Part shown: positions 25,157-34,726 of the stretch, piece by piece
How positions within the stretch are numbered: the first letter of the stretch is position 1
Layout: every line of letters starts with the position of its first letter
Assembly (NCBI RefSeq): GCF_014836635.1
Contig: NZ_JACSQL010000008.1
Location: 1-64,000 of the forward strand
Direction: 5' to 3'
DNA length: 64,000 bases
Source: Paenibacillus gallinarum
GTDB taxonomy: Bacteria; Bacillota; Bacilli; Paenibacillales; Paenibacillaceae
Made by a program: the position numbers and the translations under genes
Notes under the pieces: model-generated
Seen by the model: only the letters and a program-made list of their open reading frames with translations
Databases searched by the model: none
What the model was told of the DNA's origin: nothing

Positions 25157-25347
25157 AAACGGTTATCCTTGTCTTGATCTGTACTTATATCGGAGTTCTC
25201 CGCAGCTGGAGAAGACTCTTCCTTAGCCAGCTCAGCTAGTTTTTGCATAAGAATATGTTGCGGCATATGCATGAGATGCTCAATAGGAACACCTAGTTTT
25301 TTAGATAACGTAACGGCTGTCTCTGCAGAAATTTGTAAAGGTCTCAT
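25153..25347 (-). CDS. yycC: YycC-like protein
   Basis: 64 residues. MRPLQISAETAVTLSKKLGV then EHLMHMPQHILMQKLAELAKEE matches the small YycC family, function unknown. B. subtilis YycC is shorter (about 48 residues); here an acidic Ser/Asp tail is added. AGGAGGAAATATAA before the ATG is a near-perfect RBS. First gene of a two-gene unit with the CxxC protein. Confidence 0.85.
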   Translation of the reverse strand: MRPLQISAETAVTLSKKLGVPIEHLMHMPQHILMQKLAELAKEESSPAAENSDISTDQDKDNRL

Positions 25348-25505
25348 TTATATTTCCTCCTGAAAGTTATATATAGAATTTAGGTAATGACTGGAATCAA
25401 TAGAAGCTTACTTCTGATATAGTATTAGTTATACACCTTGAACAGGGGTTGTTCAAACCTGTTTCTTGATGTTTTTGAAAAATAAATATAAGAGGTGGCA
25501 AAAGT

Positions 25506-27302
25506 ATGAGTAAAACACTGCGTCAAACATGGGATTTGGAAACGATTTTTAGCGGAGGTTCCTCATCGGAAACCTTTGCTGTTTATCTTAAACAACTGGA
25601 GCAGGATATCGCAAGTCTAAATACACAAGTGGCTGATGCCAAAGTTCCTGTGACAGTGGAAGATACATATGCTCACGATGGAATGATTGATCAGCTTCAA
25701 GATATTATTGCACGATTGTCAGAAGGATCGGCCTTTGTATCATGCCTTGGTGCAGAGAATCAAGATGATAAAAAAGCGGTACAGCTCACGGGCAGAATTG
25801 CTTCGCTTCACGCCCAGTTAGCGAGTGTGAAGACTAGGTTTGACAGCTTGCTGCAACAAACGGATGATGAAGTCTGGACAGGGTGGATGAAGCGCCCTGA
25901 GATCATGCCAATCGCTTTTGTTATGAATGAGAGCCGTCAAGAAGCGAAAGAGAAAATGGCACCTGAACTGGAAAGCTTAGCGCTTGATCTTGCAGTGGAC
26001 GGATATCACGGTTGGGGAGATTTCTACGATACGATCGTAAGTAAAGTGCGGGTTCCTTATGAAGAGAATGGGGAAACGACTTTCTTGTCTGCGGGACAAG
26101 CGGCGAATAAATTACAGCACCCCAATCGTGAAGTACGTGAATCGATGAGTGTGAGTTGGGAAAAGGCTTGGAGTGAGGCGGCAGACTACTGTGCTGACAC
26201 CCTTAATCATCTCGGCGGTTTCCGTTTGAAACTGTATGAAAGAAGAGGATGGGATTCTGTTCTCAAAGAACCACTTGCTATTAACCGGATGTCTGCACAG
26301 ACCCTTGATGCGATGTGGGATGTGATAACACGCGCGAAACCAGCCCTTGTCAAATATCTGGAACGTAAGGCTAAGCTTCTTGGTGTTGAGCGTTTATCCT
26401 TTGCTGACGTATCCGCACCTATTGGTGAATCAACAGGAACGATTTCTTACGAGGAAGCGGCGGAAAGTATTGTATCTCAGTTCCGTAAATTTAGCCCTCG
26501 GATGGCTGATTTTGCACAGATGGCCTTTGATAAACATTGGATTGAGGCTGAGGATCGCCCAGGTAAACGACCTGGTGGATTCTGCACATCGCTTCCCGTA
26601 AGCAAGGAAACACGTATTTTTATGACTTATGCAGGTACTGCCTCTAACGTGTCCACACTAGCCCATGAGCTCGGACATGGTTATCATCAGCACGTAATGG
26701 ATGATATGGAGATCTTGAATCAAAGCTATGCTATGAACGTAGCAGAGACGGCATCTACTTTTGCAGAGCTAATTGTAGCAGATGCACTGATCCAAGAAGC
26801 AGATGAAACAGAAAAACTTGCTTTACTGGAAGAAAAAATTCAGAATACGGTTGCTTTCTTTATGAATATTCATGCTCGTTTCCTTTTTGAGACACGTTTC
26901 TATGAGAAACGTAAAGAAGGTCTTCTCAGTGCAGCGGAATTGTCTGAGTTAATGGAGGAAGCACAGCGGGAAGCATTCTGTGATTCTCTTGGTTCATATC
27001 ATCCAACATTCTGGGCATCGAAGCTGCATTTTTATATCACGGGAGTACCTTTCTACAATTTCCCTTATACATTTGGTTTCATGTTCAGTACAGGGATTTA
27101 TGCACAGGCTCAAAAAGAAGGAGCAGCATTTGCTGAGAAATATGACAATTTATTACGGGATACCGGCCGGATGACAGTGGAGGAACTTGCTGATAAACAT
27201 CTAGGTACAGATGTAACGAAACCTGATTTTTGGCAGGGAGCTGCTGATTTATGTATCGCTGATATTGAACAATTTCTTCAAATGACGGAAGGCCTACAAT
27301 AG
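25506..27302 (+). CDS. pepF: Oligoendopeptidase F family metallopeptidase (M3)
   Basis: 598 residues. Cytoplasmic zinc peptidase that cuts short peptides. The zinc site HELGHGYHQ is at about residue 387, with the third ligand Glu in NVAETASTFAELI. The N-terminal oligopeptidase domain (LRQTWDLETIF, then FVSCLGAENQDD) is complete. Length and start are usual for this clade. AGAGGTGGCAAAAGT precedes the ATG. Confidence 0.94.
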   Translation: MSKTLRQTWDLETIFSGGSSSETFAVYLKQLEQDIASLNTQVADAKVPVTVEDTYAHDGMIDQLQDIIARLSEGSAFVSCLGAENQDDKKAVQLTGRIASLHAQLASVKTRFDSLLQQTDDEVWTGWMKRPEIMPIAFVMNESRQEAKEKMAPELESLALDLAVDGYHGWGDFYDTIVSKVRVPYEENGETTFLSAGQAANKLQHPNREVRESMSVSWEKAWSEAADYCADTLNHLGGFRLKLYERRGWDSVLKEPLAINRMSAQTLDAMWDVITRAKPALVKYLERKAKLLGVERLSFADVSAPIGESTGTISYEEAAESIVSQFRKFSPRMADFAQMAFDKHWIEAEDRPGKRPGGFCTSLPVSKETRIFMTYAGTASNVSTLAHELGHGYHQHVMDDMEILNQSYAMNVAETASTFAELIVADALIQEADETEKLALLEEKIQNTVAFFMNIHARFLFETRFYEKRKEGLLSAAELSELMEEAQREAFCDSLGSYHPTFWASKLHFYITGVPFYNFPYTFGFMFSTGIYAQAQKEGAAFAEKYDNLLRDTGRMTVEELADKHLGTDVTKPDFWQGAADLCIADIEQFLQMTEGLQ

Positions 27303-27315
27303 AACTCGAATGAAT

Positions 27316-27349
27316 AGGACCTTAGCAGCGATGCTGAGGTTCTTTTTTT
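27316..27349 (+). terminator. Terminator after pepF
   Basis: AGGACCTTAGCA pairs with TGCTGAGGTTCT, followed by T7. Confidence 0.9.
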
Positions 27350-27511
27350 ATAAAAGTTATTGATTTATGCCTGAAGTTTGTCGAAATATGATTATAGAAT
27401 AAAAAAACATTATTTTTTTGCATAAAATTGTTGTAAAATAGAAAAATTTGACATATACTGAGTCACAGGCCCTATATATGTATAGGCTAAAAGTATAAGA
27501 GGATGGTGTAT

Positions 27512-27913
27512 ATGATCTCACTTGATCAGCTTTCTCTACCTAGACAACTGGATATTGTCTTTAGAGCACTTGATGAAGAACTTACAGGTCTTGATTCAGG
27601 AATCGTTTTTGTGCAAATTCGAAATAATGTTATAGGTAAATTCGGGATTAGACATTATCCTGTACCTATGAAAAAAGTGATGGAGAGTTCTAAAGGACTC
27701 ACAGAAACTCAGCGTTCTTCTTTTCGGCTTATGGCCCTGGAATCTCTAAAGTTAAAAAAACACTGGACGCATGGAGAAATCACTTATGATTTCGCCGTTA
27801 GAAATGACATGATTGTTGTAGATTCAACCTTAGAGTCCAATTATAACCTTGCTAGTTTGATGATTCGTTACCCACGTACTACATATACAGATATTCAATT
27901 AGGCCCATCATAA
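27512..27913 (+). CDS. Hypothetical protein, 133 residues
   Basis: No family recognised. I use the ATG at 27512 (MISLDQLSLPRQLDIVF) with AGAGGATGG upstream; the ATG three codons earlier abuts the RBS. The protein is soluble, mixed alpha/beta, with no signal peptide or membrane span (GIVFVQIRNNVIGKFGIRHYPVPMKKVM; YDFAVRNDMIVVDSTLESNYN, each read in parts). Codon use is like its neighbours. It has its own upstream region and terminator, so it is a single-gene unit. Confidence 0.75.
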   Translation: MISLDQLSLPRQLDIVFRALDEELTGLDSGIVFVQIRNNVIGKFGIRHYPVPMKKVMESSKGLTETQRSSFRLMALESLKLKKHWTHGEITYDFAVRNDMIVVDSTLESNYNLASLMIRYPRTTYTDIQLGPS

Positions 27914-27917
27914 TAAC

Positions 27918-27952
27918 AAAGCGGCCCTCTCCACAAAGAGAAGACCGCTTCG
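27918..27952. terminator. Probable terminator after the 27512 gene
   Basis: AAGCGG...TCTC / GAGA...CCGCTT hairpin; the T-run is short (TCGTTT). Confidence 0.55.
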
Positions 27953-28010
27953 TTTAACCCGCTTAGATTCTTGCGTGGAACCTAGCTAGATTTATGAAAA
28001 GATAACGACG

Positions 28011-28226
28011 TTATTGACGACCAGCCAATTGCTGTTCAGCGATTTGTACCAGACGTTTTGTGATATAACCTCCGAGAGATCCAGTCTCACGGGAAGTATA
28101 GTTACCGTAGTAACCATCTGCCGGAATTGTTACGCCTAGCTCTTGTGCTGCTTCCAATTTAAGTTGTTGAAGTGCAGCATTTGCTTGTGGAACTACCAAG
28201 TTGTTAGAACGAGATCCTGATGCCAT
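28011..28226 (-). CDS. Alpha/beta-type small acid-soluble spore protein, copy 1
   Basis: 71 residues. The two DNA-binding SASP segments are clear: KLEAAQELG near residue 23 with the GPR protease site, and [19 protein letters not shown] near the end. These proteins coat spore DNA in the A-like form and protect it. The first 67 residues are identical to the copy at 31216, which is in the opposite orientation. A sigma-G-type promoter lies upstream and AAAGGAGGTGACAACAC precedes the ATG. Confidence 0.97.
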   Translation of the reverse strand: MASGSRSNNLVVPQANAALQQLKLEAAQELGVTIPADGYYGNYTSRETGSLGGYITKRLVQIAEQQLAGRQ

Positions 28227-28258
28227 GTGTTGTCACCTCCTTTTGTGCTTTGTGAGAT

Positions 28259-28287
28259 TAGTATGGTTTTAGGAAGAGAAAATATAC
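28259..28287 (-). promoter_or_regulatory. Sigma-G-type promoter of SASP copy 1
   Basis: On the minus strand GTATA, 17-base spacer, CATACTA. This fits the forespore sigma-G/sigma-F pattern. The same GTATA-N17-CATAnTA arrangement stands before SASP copy 2. Confidence 0.75.
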
Positions 28288-28403
28288 TTAAAAAACAAGC
28301 AGGTAACAAGTGGAAAAAGCAGATTTAGTCTGAGGTGAAATTGGAGATGAAATCTGAGGTAAAAACAAAGATCAACTTGTTTTAGAATACGTGTGTATAC
28401 AAC

Positions 28404-28436
28404 ACAAATAGACAGCTGAATCAGCTGTCTATTTGT
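28404..28436. terminator. 33-base palindrome after galM
   Basis: Perfect 16-base arms (ACAAATAGACAGCTGA / TCAGCTGTCTATTTGT) with one central base. It lies 15 bases past the galM stop codon and probably terminates on the minus strand. Confidence 0.75.
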
Positions 28437-28450
28437 AAAATATGTTTTTA

Positions 28451-29428
28451 TTATTCTCGCTCTGCAGGTTGAACGATTTCAATCTGTGTAAAAAGTTCAA
28501 TGGTTTGACCAGGCTCCATATGTATGAGTCCTGTAAAGTCTGCATTTCTCTCCATATTGGGAGCATCGGGCAACCAAGTATAAGGTTCAATGCACAAATA
28601 ATCACTGCTTTCTCCTTTGGTAAATAATACCCAATGTAAAAAAGAATCTTTATTCGCTGTATATTTAATGGCATAACCATCATTACGCGTTAGATAAGCA
28701 GTGTCATGTTCACGATCTGATCTAAATATGGTATCTAGATTGTGCCCTGCTAGATTTATTCCATAAGGCAGACCGGCTAGAGAACCCAAATCCTCTAAAT
28801 CTCCGGTTGGCAATAAATCTTCGTTAAGCGGATAAATTCCATTCACCGGAAGTTTAATATTCCAACGCTGTGGCTCACCATCGAGCATAAACCAAGTGTG
28901 GTATCCCATACCAAATGGTGCTGCATGATCACCTTGATGGGTAACACGAAGTTGCTGTGTCAGAGTAGAACCTTGCAGTCGAAAAGTCATTGAAAGTGTC
29001 ATAGGAACGGGAAAATGTCTCATCCAGAGTTCATCTTCACTTGTCTTCCATTCTGTTGTTACGGTGCATCCATCTTCATCTTCTTCTATGTCACTAACGC
29101 ACCAAGGCTGTGTACGATGAAGTCCATGAATATGGTTATTATTTACGGAATTTTGAGCAAATTGATACTCTTGACCTTCATATTCAAAGTGACCCAGGTG
29201 AATACGCCCTGGGGGGATCAACATCGGAACACCAAAATGGTAAGGTTTCTGAAGATAAAAAGCGAGATCCTGTTCGTCAGGTTTACGAACGACTTCCCGG
29301 TTTTGAATACGATCATAAATGGATATAATGTTGTTACCGAGGCGGGGTAGCAGGGTGACTTCAAGATCACGACTGTGCAAAATATAAGTATCATAGCCGT
29401 TCCAAAGCCCTTTGGTCACTTGTTTCAT
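28451..29428 (-). CDS. galM: Aldose 1-epimerase family protein
   Basis: 325 residues from the ATG at 29428, with AAAAGGAGC 7-8 bases upstream; an in-frame GTG 33 codons earlier has no RBS. Galactose mutarotase fold: LHSRDLEVTLLPRLGNNIISI at the N-terminus, NSVNNNHIHGLHR with the conserved HGLHR/His pair, GMGYHTWF and CIEPYTWLPDAPN with the catalytic Glu. The usual reaction interconverts alpha and beta anomers of hexoses; exact sugar unknown. Not in a sugar operon here. Confidence 0.87.
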   Translation of the reverse strand: MKQVTKGLWNGYDTYILHSRDLEVTLLPRLGNNIISIYDRIQNREVVRKPDEQDLAFYLQKPYHFGVPMLIPPGRIHLGHFEYEGQEYQFAQNSVNNNHIHGLHRTQPWCVSDIEEDEDGCTVTTEWKTSEDELWMRHFPVPMTLSMTFRLQGSTLTQQLRVTHQGDHAAPFGMGYHTWFMLDGEPQRWNIKLPVNGIYPLNEDLLPTGDLEDLGSLAGLPYGINLAGHNLDTIFRSDREHDTAYLTRNDGYAIKYTANKDSFLHWVLFTKGESSDYLCIEPYTWLPDAPNMERNADFTGLIHMEPGQTIELFTQIEIVQPAERE

Positions 29429-29566
29429 CTTTTTTGCTCCTTTTCCCACGAAAGATCTTAAGCATCTTACACGTATGTCTATCATAACAGATAATTGTAT
29501 CTGTAGTAAAAAGCACTTGGATTTCACAAATGAAATTTATGTAATTTATGCTTCTCATATTTCATG

Positions 29567-29600
29567 TTGACATTAGAACTTTATCATGATTATGATAAAG
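29567..29600 (+). promoter_or_regulatory. trpS: Promoter of trpS with an overlapping dyad
   Basis: TTGACA, 18-base spacer, TATGAT. A perfect dyad CTTTATCAT-GATT-ATGATAAAG (29579-29600) covers the spacer and the -10, so a repressor bound there would block the promoter. The dyad does not fit the consensus of Fur, PerR or Zur that I know. Confidence 0.7.
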
Positions 29601-29634
29601 CAAGTATATAACTTATAATCGTTGATAGGGATAA

Positions 29635-29880
29635 GTAAGCTTAGTGATGGCAACTTGCAGAAAGCCGATGGTTGATGCGAATCGGTGTTGCGGACTTTGA
29701 CTGAATGGACCCTGGAGAGCCCGGCTTAACGAGAAGTGATCCTTCTTTAGTAGGTCAGGACGACTAATCCGCGTTAAGGAAGATAAGGTTGCTTATGAGT
29801 AGTTTTTGATGTGCGAATAGGCAACAAATTAGGGTGGCACCACGGTCTCACGTCCCTTTCACGGGATGTGGGGCCTTTTT
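29635..29880 (+). ncRNA. T-box riboswitch (tryptophan) upstream of trpS
   Basis: The conserved T-box sequence AGGGTGGCACCACGG is at 29831-29845, followed by a terminator hairpin GGTCTCACGTCCC / GGGATGTGGGGCC and T5. Stem I begins around AGTGATGG (29643). A TGG triplet at 29706-29708, within GAATGGACC, is the likely Trp specifier codon. Uncharged tRNA-Trp should stabilise the antiterminator and switch on trpS. Confidence 0.93.
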
Positions 29881-29924
29881 GTATTTTGTTTTATTTTGAA
29901 AGATATGAATTGTAGGAGGAATAA

Positions 29925-30908
<984 letters not shown>

Positions 30909-30911
30909 TAT

Positions 30912-31094
30912 CTAAGACTGGTTCATTTCAGCACGATTTCGTTTTGCCTTAATGATAAATCCCCAGCCGATATTGCAGGTGGCTAAAATACTAAAGAGTA
31001 GAGCTAACCATAAGGAATGGCTAAGTGAAACTGCGGTGACCATAAGTAATATAATAGAAGAAGCGGCAAACCAAAGAGACAGACCTTTACTCAT
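30912..31094 (-). CDS. Small two-span membrane protein
   Basis: 60 residues from the ATG at 31094, which has GGAGGT 8 bases upstream. Two hydrophobic helices (LWFAASSIILLMVTAVSL and LWLALLFSILATCNIGWGFII) are joined by a short loop, and the C-terminus is basic (KAKRNRAEMNQS). No family recognised. It converges with trpS, only 3 bases between stops, and is divergent from SASP copy 2. Confidence 0.7.
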   Translation of the reverse strand: MSKGLSLWFAASSIILLMVTAVSLSHSLWLALLFSILATCNIGWGFIIKAKRNRAEMNQS

Positions 31095-31130
31095 GTGAAA
31101 GTACCTCCAAAAAAATATTTTTAAAAAGAA

Positions 31131-31159
31131 GTATAGCTTTTCGAGAGAGAGCCATAATA
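31131..31159 (+). promoter_or_regulatory. Sigma-G-type promoter of SASP copy 2
   Basis: GTATA, 17-base spacer, CATAATA. Same layout as the promoter of copy 1. Confidence 0.7.
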
Positions 31160-31215
31160 ATCTTGCAAGCTTGCAACAGCATATATCACGCGCGAAGCGA
31201 AAGGAGATTACACAC

Positions 31216-31434
31216 ATGGCATCAGGATCTCGTTCTAACAATTTGGTAGTTCCACAAGCGAACGCTGCACTTCAACAACTTAAATTGGAAGCTGCTCAAG
31301 AGCTGGGCGTAACAATTCCGGCGGATGGTTACTACGGTAACTACACTTCCCGCGAAACAGGTTCACTCGGGGGATATATCACAAAACGTCTGGTACAAAT
31401 CGCTGAACAGCAATTGTCTGGTCAAAGCAAATAA
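31216..31434 (+). CDS. Alpha/beta-type small acid-soluble spore protein, copy 2
   Basis: 72 residues; AAAGGAGATTACACAC precedes the ATG. Residues 1-67 are identical to copy 1, and only the last residues differ (SGQSK against AGRQ). The DNA of the two copies differs at scattered synonymous sites (for example AACTTG against AATTTG), so the protein is under strong constraint or the copies exchange sequence. Forespore DNA-protective protein. Confidence 0.97.
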   Translation: MASGSRSNNLVVPQANAALQQLKLEAAQELGVTIPADGYYGNYTSRETGSLGGYITKRLVQIAEQQLSGQSK

Positions 31435-31459
31435 ATGTAATACAACAATCACATTAGTG

Positions 31460-31493
31460 AGCTTGGACGGTATTCCTACCGTCCAAGCTTTTT
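31460..31493 (+). terminator. Terminator after SASP copy 2
   Basis: AGCTTGGACGGTA / TACCGTCCAAGCT with a TTCC loop and T-run. Confidence 0.93.
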
Positions 31494-31546
31494 GTGTTAC
31501 CTATGTAGCTGATTCTGCATGAAAGCGGTATATTCCGTCAAGCATA

Positions 31547-31578
31547 AAAAAACGGCCTTAAGGGCCGTTTTCTCTTTT
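31547..31578. terminator. Terminator of the YfhP-like gene
   Basis: AAAACGGCC / GGGCCGTTTT hairpin with A-run on the left and T-run on the right; on the minus strand it follows the stop codon of the next gene. Confidence 0.85.
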
Positions 31579-31584
31579 TTATAG

Positions 31585-32574
31585 TTAGATGTGAGAGCCA
31601 AGGGATAATTTCTTCTCCATCTTATCCTCACTAAGCCACCCTACATAAGTGCTGATCGGTTCATAATTTTTGTCCATTACCATACAGGCAACAAAGGGAT
31701 ATTGTTTACGATGACGATACCTTACATCTCCCCATCGAACAAAATAGCCGAAACTTAATTCTTCTACTTCTGCAACAGCAAACGAAGTGAAATATAGAAA
31801 TGCCTGAATGTCTGGATGAGATTTAGAAATCTCTACAGCAGGATGATCTGAGGACACAGCATGCTTACTCCAAACGAGGAGATGTCCATCTAGTTTCCCA
31901 ATCTCGTAGCTGCCATCTTTGTGTGCTTTTACTACATGCCAGCGGTTTAAGTGAATCGTAGGTATCACATAATACTTATCTTCAGGAACCGATGAAGTAT
32001 CCATCTTTCTTACTTGTTTTGTTTTGGAATAATGAACTAGTGTACGCCAGACGTAATAAAGAGCCAAGAATGAATAAAGGACAATAAAAGTGGGTGCAGG
32101 ATCGAAAATCCCAAAGAACCAGAATAAAATAGCGATCACATGGGTTGTAAAAAGAACCGGATCAAAAATATGAATGATATTCCACGAAATCCATTTTTCT
32201 GTAAATGGTCGCATAGCTTGTGTCCCGTATGTATTAAATACGTCGGTAAATACGTGAACACACACGGCTATTCCGGTCCATAACGCAACATGCAGGATCG
32301 GTATGTCTCGGAACAACAAGGAAATAACGGCAGTAATCAGCGCTGTCCATATAAATAGAAAGGGAATCGAATGCGTTATTCCTCGATGATTTCTTATATA
32401 GGAAGCATTGTTCTTTTTAATCCGAAGAACGGTATCGATATCTGGAGCTTGTGACCCTGCAACTGTGCCAATCATGACGGCAACGGCCAGTTCTGGATTT
32501 GAGGCCACGACAGGGTCAACGAAGCTTAGGCCAGCAAGACCAAAACCCATAACAAAATGTGTAGCTGTATCCAT
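31585..32574 (-). CDS. Membrane-bound metal-dependent hydrolase (DUF457, YfhP-like)
   Basis: 329 residues. The N-terminal half fits the YdjM/DUF457 family: MDTATHFVMGFG, GSQAPDIDTV, NHRGITHSIP (His/Asp metal ligands) and HVFTDVFNTYG, with about five membrane spans. The C-terminal ~130 residues are soluble. B. subtilis YfhP has the same layout. The substrate is unknown. AAGGAGAG precedes the ATG. Confidence 0.88.
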   Translation of the reverse strand: MDTATHFVMGFGLAGLSFVDPVVASNPELAVAVMIGTVAGSQAPDIDTVLRIKKNNASYIRNHRGITHSIPFLFIWTALITAVISLLFRDIPILHVALWTGIAVCVHVFTDVFNTYGTQAMRPFTEKWISWNIIHIFDPVLFTTHVIAILFWFFGIFDPAPTFIVLYSFLALYYVWRTLVHYSKTKQVRKMDTSSVPEDKYYVIPTIHLNRWHVVKAHKDGSYEIGKLDGHLLVWSKHAVSSDHPAVEISKSHPDIQAFLYFTSFAVAEVEELSFGYFVRWGDVRYRHRKQYPFVACMVMDKNYEPISTYVGWLSEDKMEKKLSLGSHI

Positions 32575-32890
32575 GTAGGTACTCTCCTTTTGGTAATCAA
32601 GTCATAAATTCTGCTGAAATTGTTACTTTGTAATTATAAAGATATTAAATTATTTAATGCCCTATTGGGGAAATCTCTATTCAAGTAAGAAAAGATACAA
32701 TGCTCGTATTTTGCCATAAAGGTACATGATATTCCAATAACTTACCTCACAAATAGGAAATTTGTCATAGCCTATTCATATTTCAATGATCTTTGTCAAA
32801 GACTTTCCTTATTTGTTATGATAAAATTTATATCGGAGGCAATAATGATTTTCTCCAATAAGACGTTCATCGTAAGGAGGATTTACAAGC
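32575..32890 (+). promoter_or_regulatory. Divergent region with ctaB promoter
   Basis: TTGTCA (32793-32798), 18-base spacer, TATGAT (32817-32822) is a good sigma-A promoter pointing at ctaB, giving a ~60-base leader. The remainder is AT-rich without visible genes. The promoter for the YfhP-like gene should lie here on the other strand but is not clear. Confidence 0.65.
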
Positions 32891-33823
32891 GTGAATAATA
32901 GATATCAGGCATCTTCCGATACAGCAGCTATCCCCGCACGGCCTACGCCGCCGAGAGAATCTGCAACATGGAAAGATTTTGTTGTTTTAACAAAGCCAGG
33001 CATCCTGAGAACAAACCTGGTTGCAGCATTTGGTGGTTTTTGGCTTGGATCACAATGGGATGTTGATTATTTAAGAATGATTATTACCATGATCGGGACA
33101 ATGCTTGTTATGGCCTCATCCTGTGTGTTTAATAATTATTTTGATCGTGAATTAGATAAAAAAATGGAACGGACTCGTAATCGCGCACTACCCACTGGGA
33201 AACTAAGCCCGAAGGTAGTGCTTACTTATGCTGTCAGCTTAGGAATTTTGGGACTTGTCGTTTTGTTTGCCTATTCCGGCTGGCTTGCAGGCGTCCTTGG
33301 TATTTTTGGGATGTTCATTTACGTCATCATCTACACATTATGGCTGAAGCGTTCATCCACATGGAGTACATCCATAGGCGGATTCTCCGGTGCGGTACCA
33401 CCCGTTATCGGATATGTAGCTGCATCAGGAACACTTGATCTTGGCGCTCTACTTTTGTTCGCTTTGTTGTTTCTATGGCAGCCTCCACATTTCTGGGCAC
33501 TGGCAATTCGCAGGGTAGAAGATTACCGTGCTGCAGGATATCCGCTTCTTCCTGTGGTAAAAGGGATCGAACGTACAAAAATTCAGATGATTCCTTATAT
33601 TATCCTTCTAGTCCCTGTGCCTATTCTGATGTATGTGTACAATTACACAGGTTTTGTGTTTATGATTGTTTCGTTAGTTTTATCATTGATATGGTTATTT
33701 TACGGCTTCCAAGGTTTCAAAGCAAAAGACACCGATGCCTGGGCCAAAAAAATGTTTTTCTTCTCAATTAATTACCTAACGATCAGTTTTCTTCTTATGA
33801 TCCTAGATACGGTTCATAAATAA
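32891..33823 (+). CDS. ctaB: Heme O synthase (protoheme IX farnesyltransferase)
   Basis: 310 residues from GTG with GTAAGGAGG upstream. UbiA-type prenyltransferase with about eight spans; motifs NNYFDRELDKKMERTRNR (Asp-rich, two parts) and FLWQPPHFWALAI are characteristic of CtaB/Cox10. It adds a farnesyl group to heme B to form heme O. CtaA, which converts heme O to heme A, is 20 kb away at 53851, so the pair is split here. Confidence 0.96.
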   Translation: MNNRYQASSDTAAIPARPTPPRESATWKDFVVLTKPGILRTNLVAAFGGFWLGSQWDVDYLRMIITMIGTMLVMASSCVFNNYFDRELDKKMERTRNRALPTGKLSPKVVLTYAVSLGILGLVVLFAYSGWLAGVLGIFGMFIYVIIYTLWLKRSSTWSTSIGGFSGAVPPVIGYVAASGTLDLGALLLFALLFLWQPPHFWALAIRRVEDYRAAGYPLLPVVKGIERTKIQMIPYIILLVPVPILMYVYNYTGFVFMIVSLVLSLIWLFYGFQGFKAKDTDAWAKKMFFFSINYLTISFLLMILDTVHK

Positions 33824-33896
33824 AAAGAATGACTTTGTTTCAAAAACGATGTCTATTTTTATTACACCAAGTAACTTTGCGTTAATCATGAAATAA

Positions 33897-33939
33897 GAGG
33901 GAGACCTGCTCCAAACGGGATGGGCCTCCTCCTTTTTTA
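33897..33939 (+). terminator. Terminator after ctaB
   Basis: GAGGGAGACC / GGGCCTCCTC with imperfect pairing, then CTTTTTT. Confidence 0.7.
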
Positions 33940-34056
33940 CTCTTCAGCTTCAATAATATTACATAGTTGGATCTATTTTATAACACCTTTAGTTGCATTT
34001 CATATATCGCATACATCGTTTTCATCAACCATTCATTGAAGAAGGAGCGGATCTTT

Positions 34057-34671
34057 TTGATTTTCAAAAAGTACATATGGACGTGGATATTATTATTGAT
34101 TGCAGCAGTTATGGCAGGTTATCTCATTTATAATGCACTCGATTTTGGGAAAGAAGAGTATCCAAAGTTAGGGAAAGTAGATAGTTTTTCAATGGAAAAT
34201 GTGGATGGAAGCACTGTTTCTCTAGAAGATACGGAAGGGAAAACACGGCTGTTTTATTTTTATTTTACAAGTTGTCCTGATGTATGTCCGGTGACCACTT
34301 TTAGCATGTCACAGATTCAGGAACTTTTGAAGGAAGATGGGACGTTTGTCAAAGATGCTTCTTTTGTTTCTATATCATTTGATCCAGAAGTAGACACTAG
34401 AGAGACTATCAAAGCCTTTGGAGATCGATTCAAAGCAGATTATTCAGGCTGGTATTTCTTGAGGGGAGATGCAGAAGAAACAAAGCAGTTAGCAAGAGAA
34501 TCATTCAAAATTCTCATTGAAGGAAATAGCGTGGATAATTTCGTACATGCTAATCTGATTGCATTGGTCGATGAGGATAACAATATACGCAAAATCTATA
34601 ATGCTTCTAATACAGAAGAAGCTGCGCCGGAGATCATTGCAAGAGACGTTAGAAATGTAGTGAGTGAATAA
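34057..34671 (+). CDS. SCO1/SenC family copper chaperone
   Basis: 204 residues from the TTG at 34057, chosen for GAAGGAGCGG upstream. An N-terminal anchor (IWTWILLLIAAVMAGYLIY) is followed by a thioredoxin-fold domain with the copper motif TSCPDVCP (about residue 80) and the conserved His in FVHANLIAL. SCO proteins deliver copper to the CuA site of cytochrome oxidase or keep its thiols reduced. Location after ctaB fits oxidase assembly (B. subtilis YpmQ). Confidence 0.92.
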   Translation: MIFKKYIWTWILLLIAAVMAGYLIYNALDFGKEEYPKLGKVDSFSMENVDGSTVSLEDTEGKTRLFYFYFTSCPDVCPVTTFSMSQIQELLKEDGTFVKDASFVSISFDPEVDTRETIKAFGDRFKADYSGWYFLRGDAEETKQLARESFKILIEGNSVDNFVHANLIALVDEDNNIRKIYNASNTEEAAPEIIARDVRNVVSE

Positions 34672-34692
34672 TAGCTTTATCTGTATCGTGAA

Positions 34693-34726
34693 GAAGCTGT
34701 GTCCATAAAGGCACAGCTTTTTTTTA
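34693..34726. terminator. Terminator after SCO gene
   Basis: AAGCTGTG...C / G...CACAGCTT with T8; it touches the stop codon of the convergent Toprim gene. Confidence 0.9.

Noticed and set aside
24877-25158. Plus-strand reading frame of 93 codons
   Set aside because: It begins at the hemoglobin stop, crosses the strong terminator and is antisense to the better supported CxxC gene.
29579-29600. Fur, PerR or Zur box at the trpS promoter
   Set aside because: The dyad spacing and sequence do not match the 7-1-7 pattern of these regulators, so it is listed only as an unknown dyad.
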